From NCBI GenBank assembly GCA_024225895.1, contig JAAEMC010000553.1:1-6777 (forward strand): a stretch of 6,777 nucleotides of DNA, in the 5' to 3' direction. Positions within the stretch are counted from its first letter, which is position 1, and each line of letters starts with the position of its first letter. This DNA comes from Desulfobacteraceae bacterium (GTDB lineage Bacteria > Desulfobacterota > Desulfobacteria > Desulfobacterales > Desulfobacteraceae). The notes beneath the pieces were generated by a model, which saw only the letters and a program-made list of their open reading frames with translations, did not search any database and was not told where the DNA came from. The translations under genes were made by a program, and so were the position numbers. Shown piece after piece: positions 1 through 5,877 of the stretch.

Positions 1-2
1 AA

Positions 3-728
3 AATATCGACCCCGGATGGATGAATGTGCGGCCGGAAATAAAGGCGTATGCCGTACCGTATATATGGGGCACCATCGGAATCGCGTATCGCAAAGACCT
101 GATAAAAAAAAAGCTCGACTCCTGGATGGATCTTTTCAAGCCTGAAACACGGCTGCGGGGAAAAATCGTCATGATCAACGATTCCAAGGACATCGTCGGC
201 GCCGGCCTCAAAGCCCTGGGATATTCGCTGAACTCTGAAACGCTGAGCCAGTACGATGAGGTCCGGACGCTGCTCCATGCCCAGAAACCTTATGTGTTTG
301 ATTATTCCTATGTGGTGCTGAACAAGAATTCCGCCCTGATTAAGGGCGATATCTGGATGGCCATGGTCTATAACGGCGACGGCCTTGTGCTCCAGGAGCA
401 GGATCCCCGTATCTCTTTTGTAGCGCCCAGGGAGGGGACCAATCTCTGGGTCGATTACCTCGTAATCCTTAAACACGCCAAGAACAAGGTACTGGCCGCC
501 CAATTCATCAATTTTCTCAATGAACCTGAAAATGCAGCCCAGCTTTCCGAATATCTGATGTTCGCCACGCCGAACAAATCAGCCATGGCACACATTTCAG
601 CAGAATACAAAAACAATAAAATGATCTATCCGGATGAAAAAATCCTGAAAAAATCAGAGGTCTATAAAATCCTCTCCCCCAGGGTTGAAAAGTTCCGGCA
701 CATTATATTTGCCGAGGTGGCCAATTAG
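3..728 (+). CDS. PotD-like polyamine/extracellular solute-binding protein, C-terminal part (5' end outside window)
   Basis: This is a periplasmic binding protein of the spermidine/putrescine ABC transporter family. The reading frame is open to the left edge, so the ATG at 21 is an internal methionine: the residues before it (N-I-D-P-G-W) continue the family pattern. Family hallmarks are visible: VPYIWGT near the start of the fragment, WMAMVYNGDG in the middle, and then the APREGTNLWVDYLVI hinge and ligand-pocket segment. FINFLNEPENAAQ and ATPNKSA follow near the end. About 242 residues remain of a usual 340-370, so the signal peptide and first lobe lie upstream. The stop is TAG at 726-728, and the kinase gene starts 12 bases later, which points to one transcript. 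No permease or ATPase gene follows, so the protein may serve a sensor rather than a transporter, although transporter genes could lie upstream. The family call is secure; the exact ligand (spermidine, putrescine or another cation) is not visible. Confidence 0.9.
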   Translation, partial: NIDPGWMNVRPEIKAYAVPYIWGTIGIAYRKDLIKKKLDSWMDLFKPETRLRGKIVMINDSKDIVGAGLKALGYSLNSETLSQYDEVRTLLHAQKPYVFDYSYVVLNKNSALIKGDIWMAMVYNGDGLVLQEQDPRISFVAPREGTNLWVDYLVILKHAKNKVLAAQFINFLNEPENAAQLSEYLMFATPNKSAMAHISAEYKNNKMIYPDEKILKKSEVYKILSPRVEKFRHIIFAEVAN

Positions 729-740
729 GACAGGGAAAGC

Positions 741-3395
741 ATGAAACTTCAGACCAAAATATTTCTTCTCCTGGTGCCTTTGATCGTGATTCCTTTGGTA
801 ATCCTGGGCTGGTCTGCCAACAACCGGCTGATTTCCAATGCCCGGAACGCCATCAACAACCAGATGGATACCGCCGTCAGCCTGGTGGCAAACCAGATCC
901 AGACCCGGATCAGATCTGTTGAGTCCAATGCCGTTCTTTACACCCAGTCCATCCAACTGGCCAATTTCCTCCTTACTGCCAACCAGGATCAGAAGTACTC
1001 CCTGATGATCGCGCCGCTGCTCAAGCTTTTTGCTTCCTACCAGAAAACTTTTCCCGACTATGTTGAAATCAGGGTGCTGGCGCCGGACGGATTTGAAGAT
1101 GTCCGGCTGGCGAATATTTCTGTAAAGAATGCCTCCTATGATGAAAGCAAGTCGCCGTTCTTTAAGAAAATTTCCGTTTCCCAGAACCCGGCCCATACCT
1201 TTTTCATCAAAAACCCGGATACCGGGCAGTACAACATGCTGGTGACGCGAAAGATCCTGCTTGTCGACATTACTTCCAATGCAGCCACGTCCGAGCCCGT
1301 GTTAAAAGGATTCTTTGTTTTGACTATTGCTATGGATGATTTTCAGAAACAGGTCAGCTCCCATCTGTTCGGGGAAAATGGGTGCATGTTTTTCACCAAC
1401 AGGAAAGGAGAGATCCTTTTTCACTCCGATGAAAGCAAAAACAGGTCGGTTCTGGCAGCCCCGATTTTTTCCCAGTTTGTAAAAAGCTGTGATGCCTCTA
1501 TCCGTAAAATATTTTTTATCAAAGACGAGTCCGGTGAAGTTATTGCCAAAGGCAAACAGATCCACCCGGATCTTTTTGTGTTTGCCACCTTACCAAAAAA
1601 GGAACTGTCCAAAGCCGCAACCCATTGGAGCTTAATCGTATCCGGGGCCACCTTTGCCACCCTGGTCTTTATTTTCGGCGCCGTATTCGTCATTATCTTT
1701 TTTGTCATTCTCAAACCGCTGCAAAAAGTAAATACCGCCCTTGAAAAGCTTGGCAAAGGAGACATGCAGGCAATGATCCCAGAGGCAAACCAAGACGAGA
1801 TCGGCACTCTTTCAAGGGAATTCAACACCATGATGGAAAAGCTTCAGAATGTCTCCATCAGCCGGGATTATATGGACGCAGTCCTGGATTCAATGAATGA
1901 TACTGTTTTCGCGGTTTCCCCAGCCGGCCTGATTAAAAAAACAAATATGGGCGGCATTGAACTGACCGGTTTTACCCAAAAAGAATTAATGGAAAAATCG
2001 ATCATGGATTTTTTCAAGGAATACGAGAATACACTCTTTTCCCAATTTTTAGCGCAGCCCCACCTGATCAATGAGGAACAGACCGTGATCACCAAAGATC
2101 TCGAACAGGTCGCAGTTCTGGTTTCCCTGTCTACTATGACGCCCCAAAGCCCTGGTTCGGATACGGATGTCATTTGTGTTATCCGGGATATCCGGGAATT
2201 AAAAAAGAACGAGCAAGAAAAAGCAGACCTGGAAGCCAAGCTTTTCCGGCTTCAAAAAATGGAAGCGCTGGGCACGTTGGCCGGCGGGGTGGCCCATGAT
2301 CTGAATAATATTTTATCAGGAATCAGCGCCTATCCGGAACTGCTTCTAGAAGACCTGCCCCAGGACAGTCCTTTAAGAAAGCCTATCACCATCATAAAAA
2401 AATCCGGGACAAAGGCGGCCGCAGTTGTCCAGGATTTATTAACCCTGGCCCGCAGGGGTGTGGCTACCATGGAAATTGTGAATATAAACGATCTGGTTAA
2501 AAACAGTATTGAAAGTCCGGAATGTGAATCAATTATGGAATACCACCCCGATGTTGCCGTCAATATCGATCTGGATACTGATTTGCTCAATGTGAAAGGT
2601 TCTGAACTTCACATCGGAAAAACCATTATGAACCTGATCTCCAACTCGGCGGAAGCCATGCCCAAAGGCGGGAATATTTTTATCAAAACCCGTAACAGAT
2701 ATATTGACATGCCTTTGTTTAAATATGATCAGATTACTGTGGGTGATTATATTGTCATAACTGTAACCGACATGGGTGACGGCATCGCCCCAGAGGACGT
2801 CGACCATATTTTCGAACCGTTTTACACCAAAAAGAAAATGGGAAGAAGCGGTTCAGGTTTGGGAATGGCAGTTGTCTGGGGAACAGTGAAAGACCATAAG
2901 GGCTATATTGATGTTAAAAGTGAGCCTGGCAAAGGGACCTCTTTTGATCTGTACTTTCCGGCCACCCGGGAAGCTGTGCCCAAAGAAGAATCTGATATTT
3001 CCCTGGAAGACTTAAAGGGAAACAATGAACGCATCCTGGTTGTTGATGACGTAGAAGAACAACGGTTTGTTGCGGTTTCCATTCTTAAAAGGCTGGGTTA
3101 TCAGCCAGAGTCGGTGGAAAGCGGAGAGGCTGCTATTGCATATCTTATTGAGAAGAAAGTAGATCTGATTGTGCTGGACATGATCATGGAGCCGGGACTG
3201 GACGGGCTGGAAACCTATGAAAAAATATTAAAGACAAACCCTAATCAAAAAGCGATCATTGCCAGCGGTTTTGCCGAAACAGAAAGGGTCCGCAAAGTCC
3301 AACATCTGGGTGCCGCCCAATATATCAAAAAGCCCTATACCCCGCTTCAGATCGGTAAAGCAGTAAAAAAAGTCCTTGATAACTATCATTCCTGA
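741..3395 (+). CDS. Membrane hybrid sensor histidine kinase: dCache-HAMP-PAS-HisKA-HATPase-REC
   Basis: This is an 884-residue inner-membrane phosphorelay sensor. Transmembrane helix 1 spans about residues 7-25. A periplasmic double-Cache region follows at about 30-290, with DYVEIRVLAPDG and SPFFKKI segments typical of dCache_1. Helix 2 is at about 296-322, then HAMP to about 370 (P326, DEIG at 352-355) and a PAS domain at about 376-490. A charged coiled-coil linker leads to the HisKA H-box GGVAHDLNNIL with phosphoacceptor H519. The ATPase domain shows the N-box NLISNSAEAM (N631, N635), D677-M-G-D-G, the FEPFYTKK F-box and a GSGLGMAVV G-box. A C-terminal receiver carries D769-D770, phosphoacceptor D813 and K864. 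All catalytic residues are present. The start is backed by AGGGA at 732-736. No HPt domain or separate response regulator follows, so the phosphate acceptor after D813 is unknown. Coupling to the upstream binding protein suggests sensing of a bound solute, which is inference. Confidence 0.95.
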   Translation: MKLQTKIFLLLVPLIVIPLVILGWSANNRLISNARNAINNQMDTAVSLVANQIQTRIRSVESNAVLYTQSIQLANFLLTANQDQKYSLMIAPLLKLFASYQKTFPDYVEIRVLAPDGFEDVRLANISVKNASYDESKSPFFKKISVSQNPAHTFFIKNPDTGQYNMLVTRKILLVDITSNAATSEPVLKGFFVLTIAMDDFQKQVSSHLFGENGCMFFTNRKGEILFHSDESKNRSVLAAPIFSQFVKSCDASIRKIFFIKDESGEVIAKGKQIHPDLFVFATLPKKELSKAATHWSLIVSGATFATLVFIFGAVFVIIFFVILKPLQKVNTALEKLGKGDMQAMIPEANQDEIGTLSREFNTMMEKLQNVSISRDYMDAVLDSMNDTVFAVSPAGLIKKTNMGGIELTGFTQKELMEKSIMDFFKEYENTLFSQFLAQPHLINEEQTVITKDLEQVAVLVSLSTMTPQSPGSDTDVICVIRDIRELKKNEQEKADLEAKLFRLQKMEALGTLAGGVAHDLNNILSGISAYPELLLEDLPQDSPLRKPITIIKKSGTKAAAVVQDLLTLARRGVATMEIVNINDLVKNSIESPECESIMEYHPDVAVNIDLDTDLLNVKGSELHIGKTIMNLISNSAEAMPKGGNIFIKTRNRYIDMPLFKYDQITVGDYIVITVTDMGDGIAPEDVDHIFEPFYTKKKMGRSGSGLGMAVVWGTVKDHKGYIDVKSEPGKGTSFDLYFPATREAVPKEESDISLEDLKGNNERILVVDDVEEQRFVAVSILKRLGYQPESVESGEAAIAYLIEKKVDLIVLDMIMEPGLDGLETYEKILKTNPNQKAIIASGFAETERVRKVQHLGAAQYIKKPYTPLQIGKAVKKVLDNYHS

Positions 3396-3470
3396 CAAGA
3401 GGTATCCCAAATCCACCATCAAATTACATAACATGCCGCAATATCAACAAAAAGGCACATCCCTGGCCAT

Positions 3471-3578
3471 CATCAAGGTGTCATATGCAAGGCGCCAAGG
3501 AGTGACGACTAAAGGCGTATAAGTCATACTCTGCAGGGAGGAACGATCGCAGGCAACGCGGCAGGTGGCGCCTTGATG
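3471..3578. repeat. GC-rich structured inverted-repeat element in intergenic region
   Basis: A perfect 9-bp inverted repeat, CAAGGCGCC at 3488-3496 and GGCGCCTTG at 3567-3575, encloses 70 bases. These are clearly richer in GC than the AT-rich flanks and contain a small hairpin (GTAT at 3517-3520 with ATAC at 3526-3529) and a purine-rich GGGAGGAACGATCGC tract. A second left-arm copy, CATCAAGG at 3471-3478, can pair with CCTTGATG at 3571-3578, so two alternative closing stems exist. No open reading frame runs through it. It looks like a mobile-type interspersed repeat (REP/MITE-like) or a structured RNA. From memory it resembles intergenic elements that recur in Desulfobacteraceae genomes, but that is unverified. 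Confidence 0.55.
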
Positions 3579-3602
3579 GTGGATCAGAGGTATGCATCTG
3601 TA

Positions 3603-3632
3603 TTGACACCACACTGAAAGATTTCATATAAC
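3603..3632 (+). promoter_or_regulatory. Sigma70-type promoter for the 3676 gene
   Basis: A perfect -35 box TTGACA (3603-3608) is followed after 18 bases by TATAAC (3627-3632), which matches TATAAT at five of six positions. Transcription would start near 3639-3642, leaving a leader of about 35 bases before the small gene at 3676. The site lies just right of the GC-rich repeat element, so the element would not be in this transcript. Confidence 0.55.
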
Positions 3633-3675
3633 CATACAATATTTATATACGAACATATAACAGCGGCAGGTGTAT

Positions 3676-4119
3676 ATGGTAAAAATTTTTAGAAGAACAC
3701 CTTTAAATACTGAAAAAAATAATATTAAAAAGGTTAAGGCTGAACCCAAAAAAGAAAATAAAAATTACTATTTTTATATTGAATATGAAACCTTAATGCA
3801 GGATGATCAGGATGGGAAAAGAAAAGAAATAAAATCATTTTGCGCCTATTATAATGCTGATTTCTCCGGCCGCGGGTTTGTGGAGATAATTCATCCTGCA
3901 CTGGAACTCCACCAGATCAGATGCAACCTCACACAGCTTGTTTTCGGGATAATTTTTGAAATAGACAAAGACCAGGATTTTAAAGCGGTTTATATCCCGG
4001 ATTTTGACCGGATTGTCTGGAAAAAAAATCTTGATAAATATGAGCCTGACGCACTGACCGCCCTGATTGAAAAATCCATTCCCCACACAGCGAAATTTGG
4101 AGATTCACATCAGAGTTGA
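3676..4119 (+). CDS. Hypothetical protein, unrecognised (147 aa)
   Basis: I do not recognise the family. The product is a soluble 147-residue protein with no signal peptide or membrane segment. The first 30 or so residues are basic, polar and low in complexity (many K, N and E), and look like a flexible tail. The rest looks like one compact alpha/beta domain: aromatic strands (NYYFYIEYETL), a cysteine-containing strand (KSFCAYYNADF), a hydrophobic strand (LTQLVFGIIFEID) and an acidic/aromatic segment (YIPDFDRIVW). A final helix ends in ALIEKSI. The ATG at 3676 is preferred because CAGG at 3667-3670 precedes it at a usual distance; an in-frame GTG at 3670 has no Shine-Dalgarno. It has its own promoter at 3603-3632 and no close downstream partner, so it is probably monocistronic. 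Base composition is more AT-rich than the kinase gene, especially at the 5' end, hinting at a different history. Confidence 0.8.
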   Translation: MVKIFRRTPLNTEKNNIKKVKAEPKKENKNYYFYIEYETLMQDDQDGKRKEIKSFCAYYNADFSGRGFVEIIHPALELHQIRCNLTQLVFGIIFEIDKDQDFKAVYIPDFDRIVWKKNLDKYEPDALTALIEKSIPHTAKFGDSHQS

Positions 4120-4330
4120 ATCATAACAAGCCTATTTTCAACCTCAAGATTGGGGGCAGCCTGCCTGCCATTATGCGCAAAGCGCCTTTAGGATATATTC
4201 CTTTCAAATTGCATTTGTAAATTATTGGACGCCCCTTGCGTCCGCCCGTCTGAGTAATGCAAAATACCTGATACGGACAGACACATGGGTTTACCCCTCC
4301 TTTTAAAAAATCAATTCCATGCATATTTTC
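4120..4330. other. Non-coding spacer with a cluster of hairpins (possible structured RNA or degenerate repeat)
   Basis: Three small perfect hairpins stand in a row: GGCAG/CTGCC (4155-4159 with 4165-4169), GCGC/GCGC around AAA (4175-4185) and GGACGC/GCGTCC (4227-4232 with 4238-4243). An outer stem, TTGCATT (4209-4215) with AATGCAA (4256-4262), encloses the last one. The stretch has more GC than what follows it. An open frame on the - strand (4121-4324) covers it but has no convincing ribosome site and an unnatural cysteine/proline/glycine-rich composition, so I do not call a gene. A structured RNA, a REP-like repeat or a decayed insert would all fit. None of the hairpins is followed by a T-run, so none is a standard terminator for the gene ending at 4119. 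Confidence 0.4.
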
Positions 4331-4351
4331 TAGTTAAAAACCATAGCAAAC

Positions 4352-4397
4352 AAGGAATTTTTTTCAACTAACAGTTTGGAATATAAAGGAATTTTTT
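4352..4397. repeat. 12-bp direct repeat with inverted arms, AT-rich spacer
   Basis: AAGGAATTTTTT occurs at 4352-4363 and again at 4386-4397, 34 bases apart. TTTCAACT (4362-4369) overlaps the first copy and can pair with AGTTGAAA (4410-4417). The AT-rich run from 4330 to 4480 holds nothing else gene-like. These may be regulator half-sites for the downstream small gene or chance features of an AT-rich spacer. Confidence 0.4.
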
Positions 4398-4422
4398 ATC
4401 AAAAGCTCAAGTTGAAAGCAAA

Positions 4423-4437
4423 ATCGTACGATATAAC
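4423..4437 (+). promoter_or_regulatory. Perfect palindrome abutting a -10-like box (possible operator)
   Basis: ATCGTACGAT (4423-4432) is a perfect 10-bp palindrome, and TATAAC (4432-4437) directly follows it. TTGAAA lies at 4412-4417, but its 14-base spacing to TATAAC is too short for a normal sigma70 promoter, so the promoter reading is weak. The position, about 55 bases upstream of the small gene at 4493, would suit an operator. Confidence 0.25.
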
Positions 4438-4482
4438 TAATTAAGATGACGGCAAAAAGAATAAATAATAACTCACTAATAT

Positions 4483-4488
4483 GGAAAG
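4483..4488 (+). promoter_or_regulatory. Ribosome binding site that decides the start at 4493
   Basis: GGAAAG lies four bases before the ATG at 4493. The upstream in-frame ATG at 4481 overlaps this site and is preceded only by AT-rich sequence with no Shine-Dalgarno, so 4493 is the better start. Confidence 0.5.
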
Positions 4489-4492
4489 AAAA

Positions 4493-4849
4493 ATGGAAGA
4501 CATCCCCCATATATACAAAAGTGAGCTGCTCCATCAGGAAAAGCCAGATTTCAACCCCCACGGGAAGAAAAAGCAAAAAAAACGCAAGCCTTCTGCTGCC
4601 GTAAAAAAGCATTTCAAAAATCTCACCGCAATGGTGGATGAAGCCCACAAAGAACTTGAAGAAAACCACTCCCCTTTCAGACTATGCGTTTACCAAGAAG
4701 GCGAAGATATATACATTGATGTGGTCACTATTGATGAATCCGGTAAAACCGATCAGGTCTTTAAGCACAATATCACCAATGAAGAATTACAAACCCTTAT
4801 GCAACAAATCAAATCCGGCAGGGGACTGATCCTGGACGCCAATGCATAA
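4493..4849 (+). CDS. Small hypothetical protein with FlaG-like C-terminal pattern (118 aa)
   Basis: A small soluble protein with three parts. Residues 1-23 are polar. Residues 24-32 (GKKKQKKRK) are strongly basic, and the segment after them looks helical, ending in VDEAHKELEEN. Residues 61-118 look like a strand-turn-strand-helix unit: FRLCVYQEGEDIYIDVVTID, then an ESGK turn, then NITNEELQTLMQQI, closing with GLILDANA. That order and the glycine-leucine-x-x-D-x-x-A ending resemble the FlaG family of flagellar accessory proteins, which have two strands, a DxxTGE turn, an EEL helix and a GLLxDxxA end. The key IRxIPP segment of FlaG is not conserved here, so the link is only suggestive. No flagellar gene is in the window. 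An alternative start at 4481 adds four residues. It is followed by a terminator at 4934-4962 and appears monocistronic. The basic patch could bind nucleic acid; that is inference. Confidence 0.82.
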   Translation: MEDIPHIYKSELLHQEKPDFNPHGKKKQKKRKPSAAVKKHFKNLTAMVDEAHKELEENHSPFRLCVYQEGEDIYIDVVTIDESGKTDQVFKHNITNEELQTLMQQIKSGRGLILDANA

Positions 4850-4879
4850 TCCAAAAAAGTTAAGTATTTCCTTCTTACC

Positions 4880-4907
4880 TGCAATATTCTTGCAATATTC
4901 CTGCAAC
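4880..4907. repeat. 11-bp tandem repeat, about 2.5 copies
   Basis: The unit TGCAATATTCY is repeated at 4880-4890 and 4891-4901, with a partial third copy TGCAAC at 4902-4907. The 11-bp period puts the copies on nearly the same DNA face. It sits between the stop of the small gene and the terminator. No function can be assigned; it may be slippage or a binding-site array. Confidence 0.5.
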
Positions 4908-4933
4908 CATATTAATTAAATTTGAAAACTTAT

Positions 4934-4962
4934 AAAAAACAGACATGGAGTGTCTTTTTTTT
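4934..4962 (+). terminator. Rho-independent terminator after the FlaG-like gene
   Basis: AGACA (4941-4945), loop TGGAG, TGTCT (4951-4955), then an eight-T run at 4955-4962. A preceding A-run can pair with the T-run and lengthen the stem. The GC content of the stem is low, but the T-run is strong. It separates the 4493 gene from the thioesterase gene. Confidence 0.7.
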
Positions 4963-5022
4963 ATTATTTGCCTGTGATAGCAACTTTTTACAGTACAACA
5001 TATACTTATAAAGGAAATACAC

Positions 5023-5496
5023 ATGACCCAAAAAGCATTTCAAGAGTATTACCCTGATGATTTCAGCCATTGTTACGGATGTGGAAACAAAAACGAAAAA
5101 GGATATCAGATCAAAAGTTATTGGGATGGAGAAGAAAGTGTTGCCCATTATACACCTGAAGAATATCATACAGCCATTCCCGGATTTGTTTACGGCGGCC
5201 TGATTGCATCTCTTGTGGATTGCCATTGTACTGGTACGGCTGCAGCTGCAAAATATAAAGAAGAGAACCGTAAGATGGATACCCAACCGCCCCTTAGATA
5301 CGTCACCGCCTCCTTGCATGTGGATTATTTAGCACCCACTCCCATGGGAACCCCTCTGGAAATAAGGGGTAAAGTTATTGAAGTAAAAGGAAAAAAGGTG
5401 GTAGTGGAAGCAATAGTTTCTGCAAAAGAGAAGATTTGCGCTAAAGGCAAGGTGGTCGCAGTTCAGATGCCGGACACCATGATGTCCAAGCCATAG
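5023..5496 (+). CDS. PaaI-type hotdog-fold thioesterase (4HBT superfamily)
   Basis: A cytoplasmic 157-residue acyl-CoA thioesterase-like protein, the usual length for the family. The N-terminal motif CYGCGNKNEKG (C17, C20) matches the C-x-GCG-x-x-N-x-x-G signature of PaaI-like hotdog proteins. The central hotdog helix is FVYGGLIASLVDCHCTGTA, with the conserved GG and acidic D66; the usual histidine before GG is tyrosine here. The later strands VTASLHVDYLAPTPMGTPLEIRG and the KGKKVVVEAIVSA segment are the typical last strands of the sheet. The start is well supported: AAGGAA at 5011-5016, six bases before the ATG. The gene stands alone between a terminator (4934-4962) and a terminator-like hairpin at its 3' end. 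The substrate is not readable; with no neighbouring CoA ligase or phenylacetate gene it may be a general housekeeping thioesterase. The family call is firm; the activity is inferred. Confidence 0.93.
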   Translation: MTQKAFQEYYPDDFSHCYGCGNKNEKGYQIKSYWDGEESVAHYTPEEYHTAIPGFVYGGLIASLVDCHCTGTAAAAKYKEENRKMDTQPPLRYVTASLHVDYLAPTPMGTPLEIRGKVIEVKGKKVVVEAIVSAKEKICAKGKVVAVQMPDTMMSKP

Positions 5497-5513
5497 GACA
5501 TACCGGTTTTTTT
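5482..5513 (+). terminator. Probable terminator overlapping the end of the thioesterase gene
   Basis: ATGTCC (5482-5487) pairs with GGACAT (5496-5501) across an eight-base loop that includes the stop codon. ACCGG and a seven-T run (5507-5513) follow. Five intervening bases make it imperfect unless CCGG at 5470-5473 pairs with CCGG at 5503-5506 as an outer stem. A second hairpin, ATCCGG/CCGGAT (5521-5526 with 5533-5538), next to an A-run would read as a terminator on the - strand. Confidence 0.45.
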
Positions 5514-5651
5514 CTAAAAAATCCGGACCTTACCGGATATTAACCATTGCCTGGTCAAATTATCAGACTATATTCGGGTGCAGTAGAATCCATGCAGTGC
5601 TATAAATTTATTGCACTCAGCTTTTACCGCACCTCTTGTTTTCCAAACCGC

Positions 5652-5676
5652 AAAAGCCCTATTTTATAGGGCTTTT
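5652..5676. terminator. Strong bidirectional terminator-like hairpin
   Basis: A perfect 10-bp stem, AAAAGCCCTA (5652-5661) and TAGGGCTTTT (5667-5676), with a five-base loop. It has the A-flank and T-flank of a bidirectional Rho-independent terminator. It lies 156 bases after the thioesterase stop and insulates the redox operon from upstream transcription. Confidence 0.7.
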
Positions 5677-5828
5677 AAAAAAACAATTACCGTTAACAGC
5701 CCCTAAAAGATCTTGATTCTCATTTTTTCGCCTGTCTTATCTGTATCCAATACTAATATTTTGATCTCAAATAATTTCTATTAATTTCAATCTGTTACAT
5801 ATTGCCTTACGGTTTGTTTTCACCGAAA

Positions 5829-5877
5829 ACAAAAGCCTGGCACGCTTATCGCTTTATCGATGCCAGGGCCATTTTGT
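5829..5877. repeat. Inverted repeat enclosing the sigma54 site
   Basis: ACAAAA (5829-5834) pairs with TTTTGT (5872-5877), and CCTGGCA (5836-5842) pairs with TGCCAGG (5861-5867), around an 18-base loop. Read on the - strand it would be a hairpin followed by a broken T-tract, so it may act as a terminator against antisense transcripts. The left arm contains the -24 element of the candidate promoter. Confidence 0.55.
5838..5853 (+). promoter_or_regulatory. Candidate sigma54 (RpoN) -24/-12 promoter of the ferredoxin/oxidoreductase operon
   Basis: TGGCACGCTTATCGCT matches the RpoN consensus TGGCACG-N4-TTGCW at all fixed positions but one (TCGC for TTGC). The invariant GG (5839-5840) and GC (5851-5852) are separated by the required ten bases. 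Transcription would start near 5863-5865, giving a leader of about 76-78 bases. Sigma54 promoters need an enhancer-binding activator, so the operon would be switched on by a specific signal. Formate dehydrogenase genes are known sigma54 targets in other bacteria (fdhF with FhlA in Escherichia coli). Confidence 0.6.

Noticed and set aside
21..23. ATG at 21 as the true start of the binding protein
   Set aside because: The frame is open upstream to the window edge and those residues continue the PotD family pattern, so this is an internal methionine.
654..1196. Open frame on the - strand, 180 codons
   Set aside because: It lies opposite the binding-protein end and the well-supported kinase gene and shows no recognisable domain; a shadow of the coding strand.
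3488..3575. CRISPR or attachment site interpretation of the GC-rich element
   Set aside because: There is no repeat-spacer periodicity, no tRNA and no integrase gene; only one inverted-repeat unit is present.
4121..4324. Open frame on the - strand, 67 codons
   Set aside because: No convincing ribosome site, unnatural composition, and it covers a hairpin-rich block; better explained as non-coding structure or repeat.
4968..5006. Promoter for the thioesterase gene (TTGCCT with TACAAC or TATACT)
   Set aside because: TATACT and TACAAC are fair -10 boxes but no -35 box lies at an acceptable distance (20 or more bases off), so no promoter is called.
4930..5319. Open frame on the - strand, 129 codons
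   Set aside because: Overlaps the terminator and the clear thioesterase gene; cysteine- and phenylalanine-rich junk translation.
5593..5670. 25-codon frame starting ATG at 5593 in the long spacer
   Set aside because: No Shine-Dalgarno and its stop lies inside the terminator hairpin; too short and unsupported.
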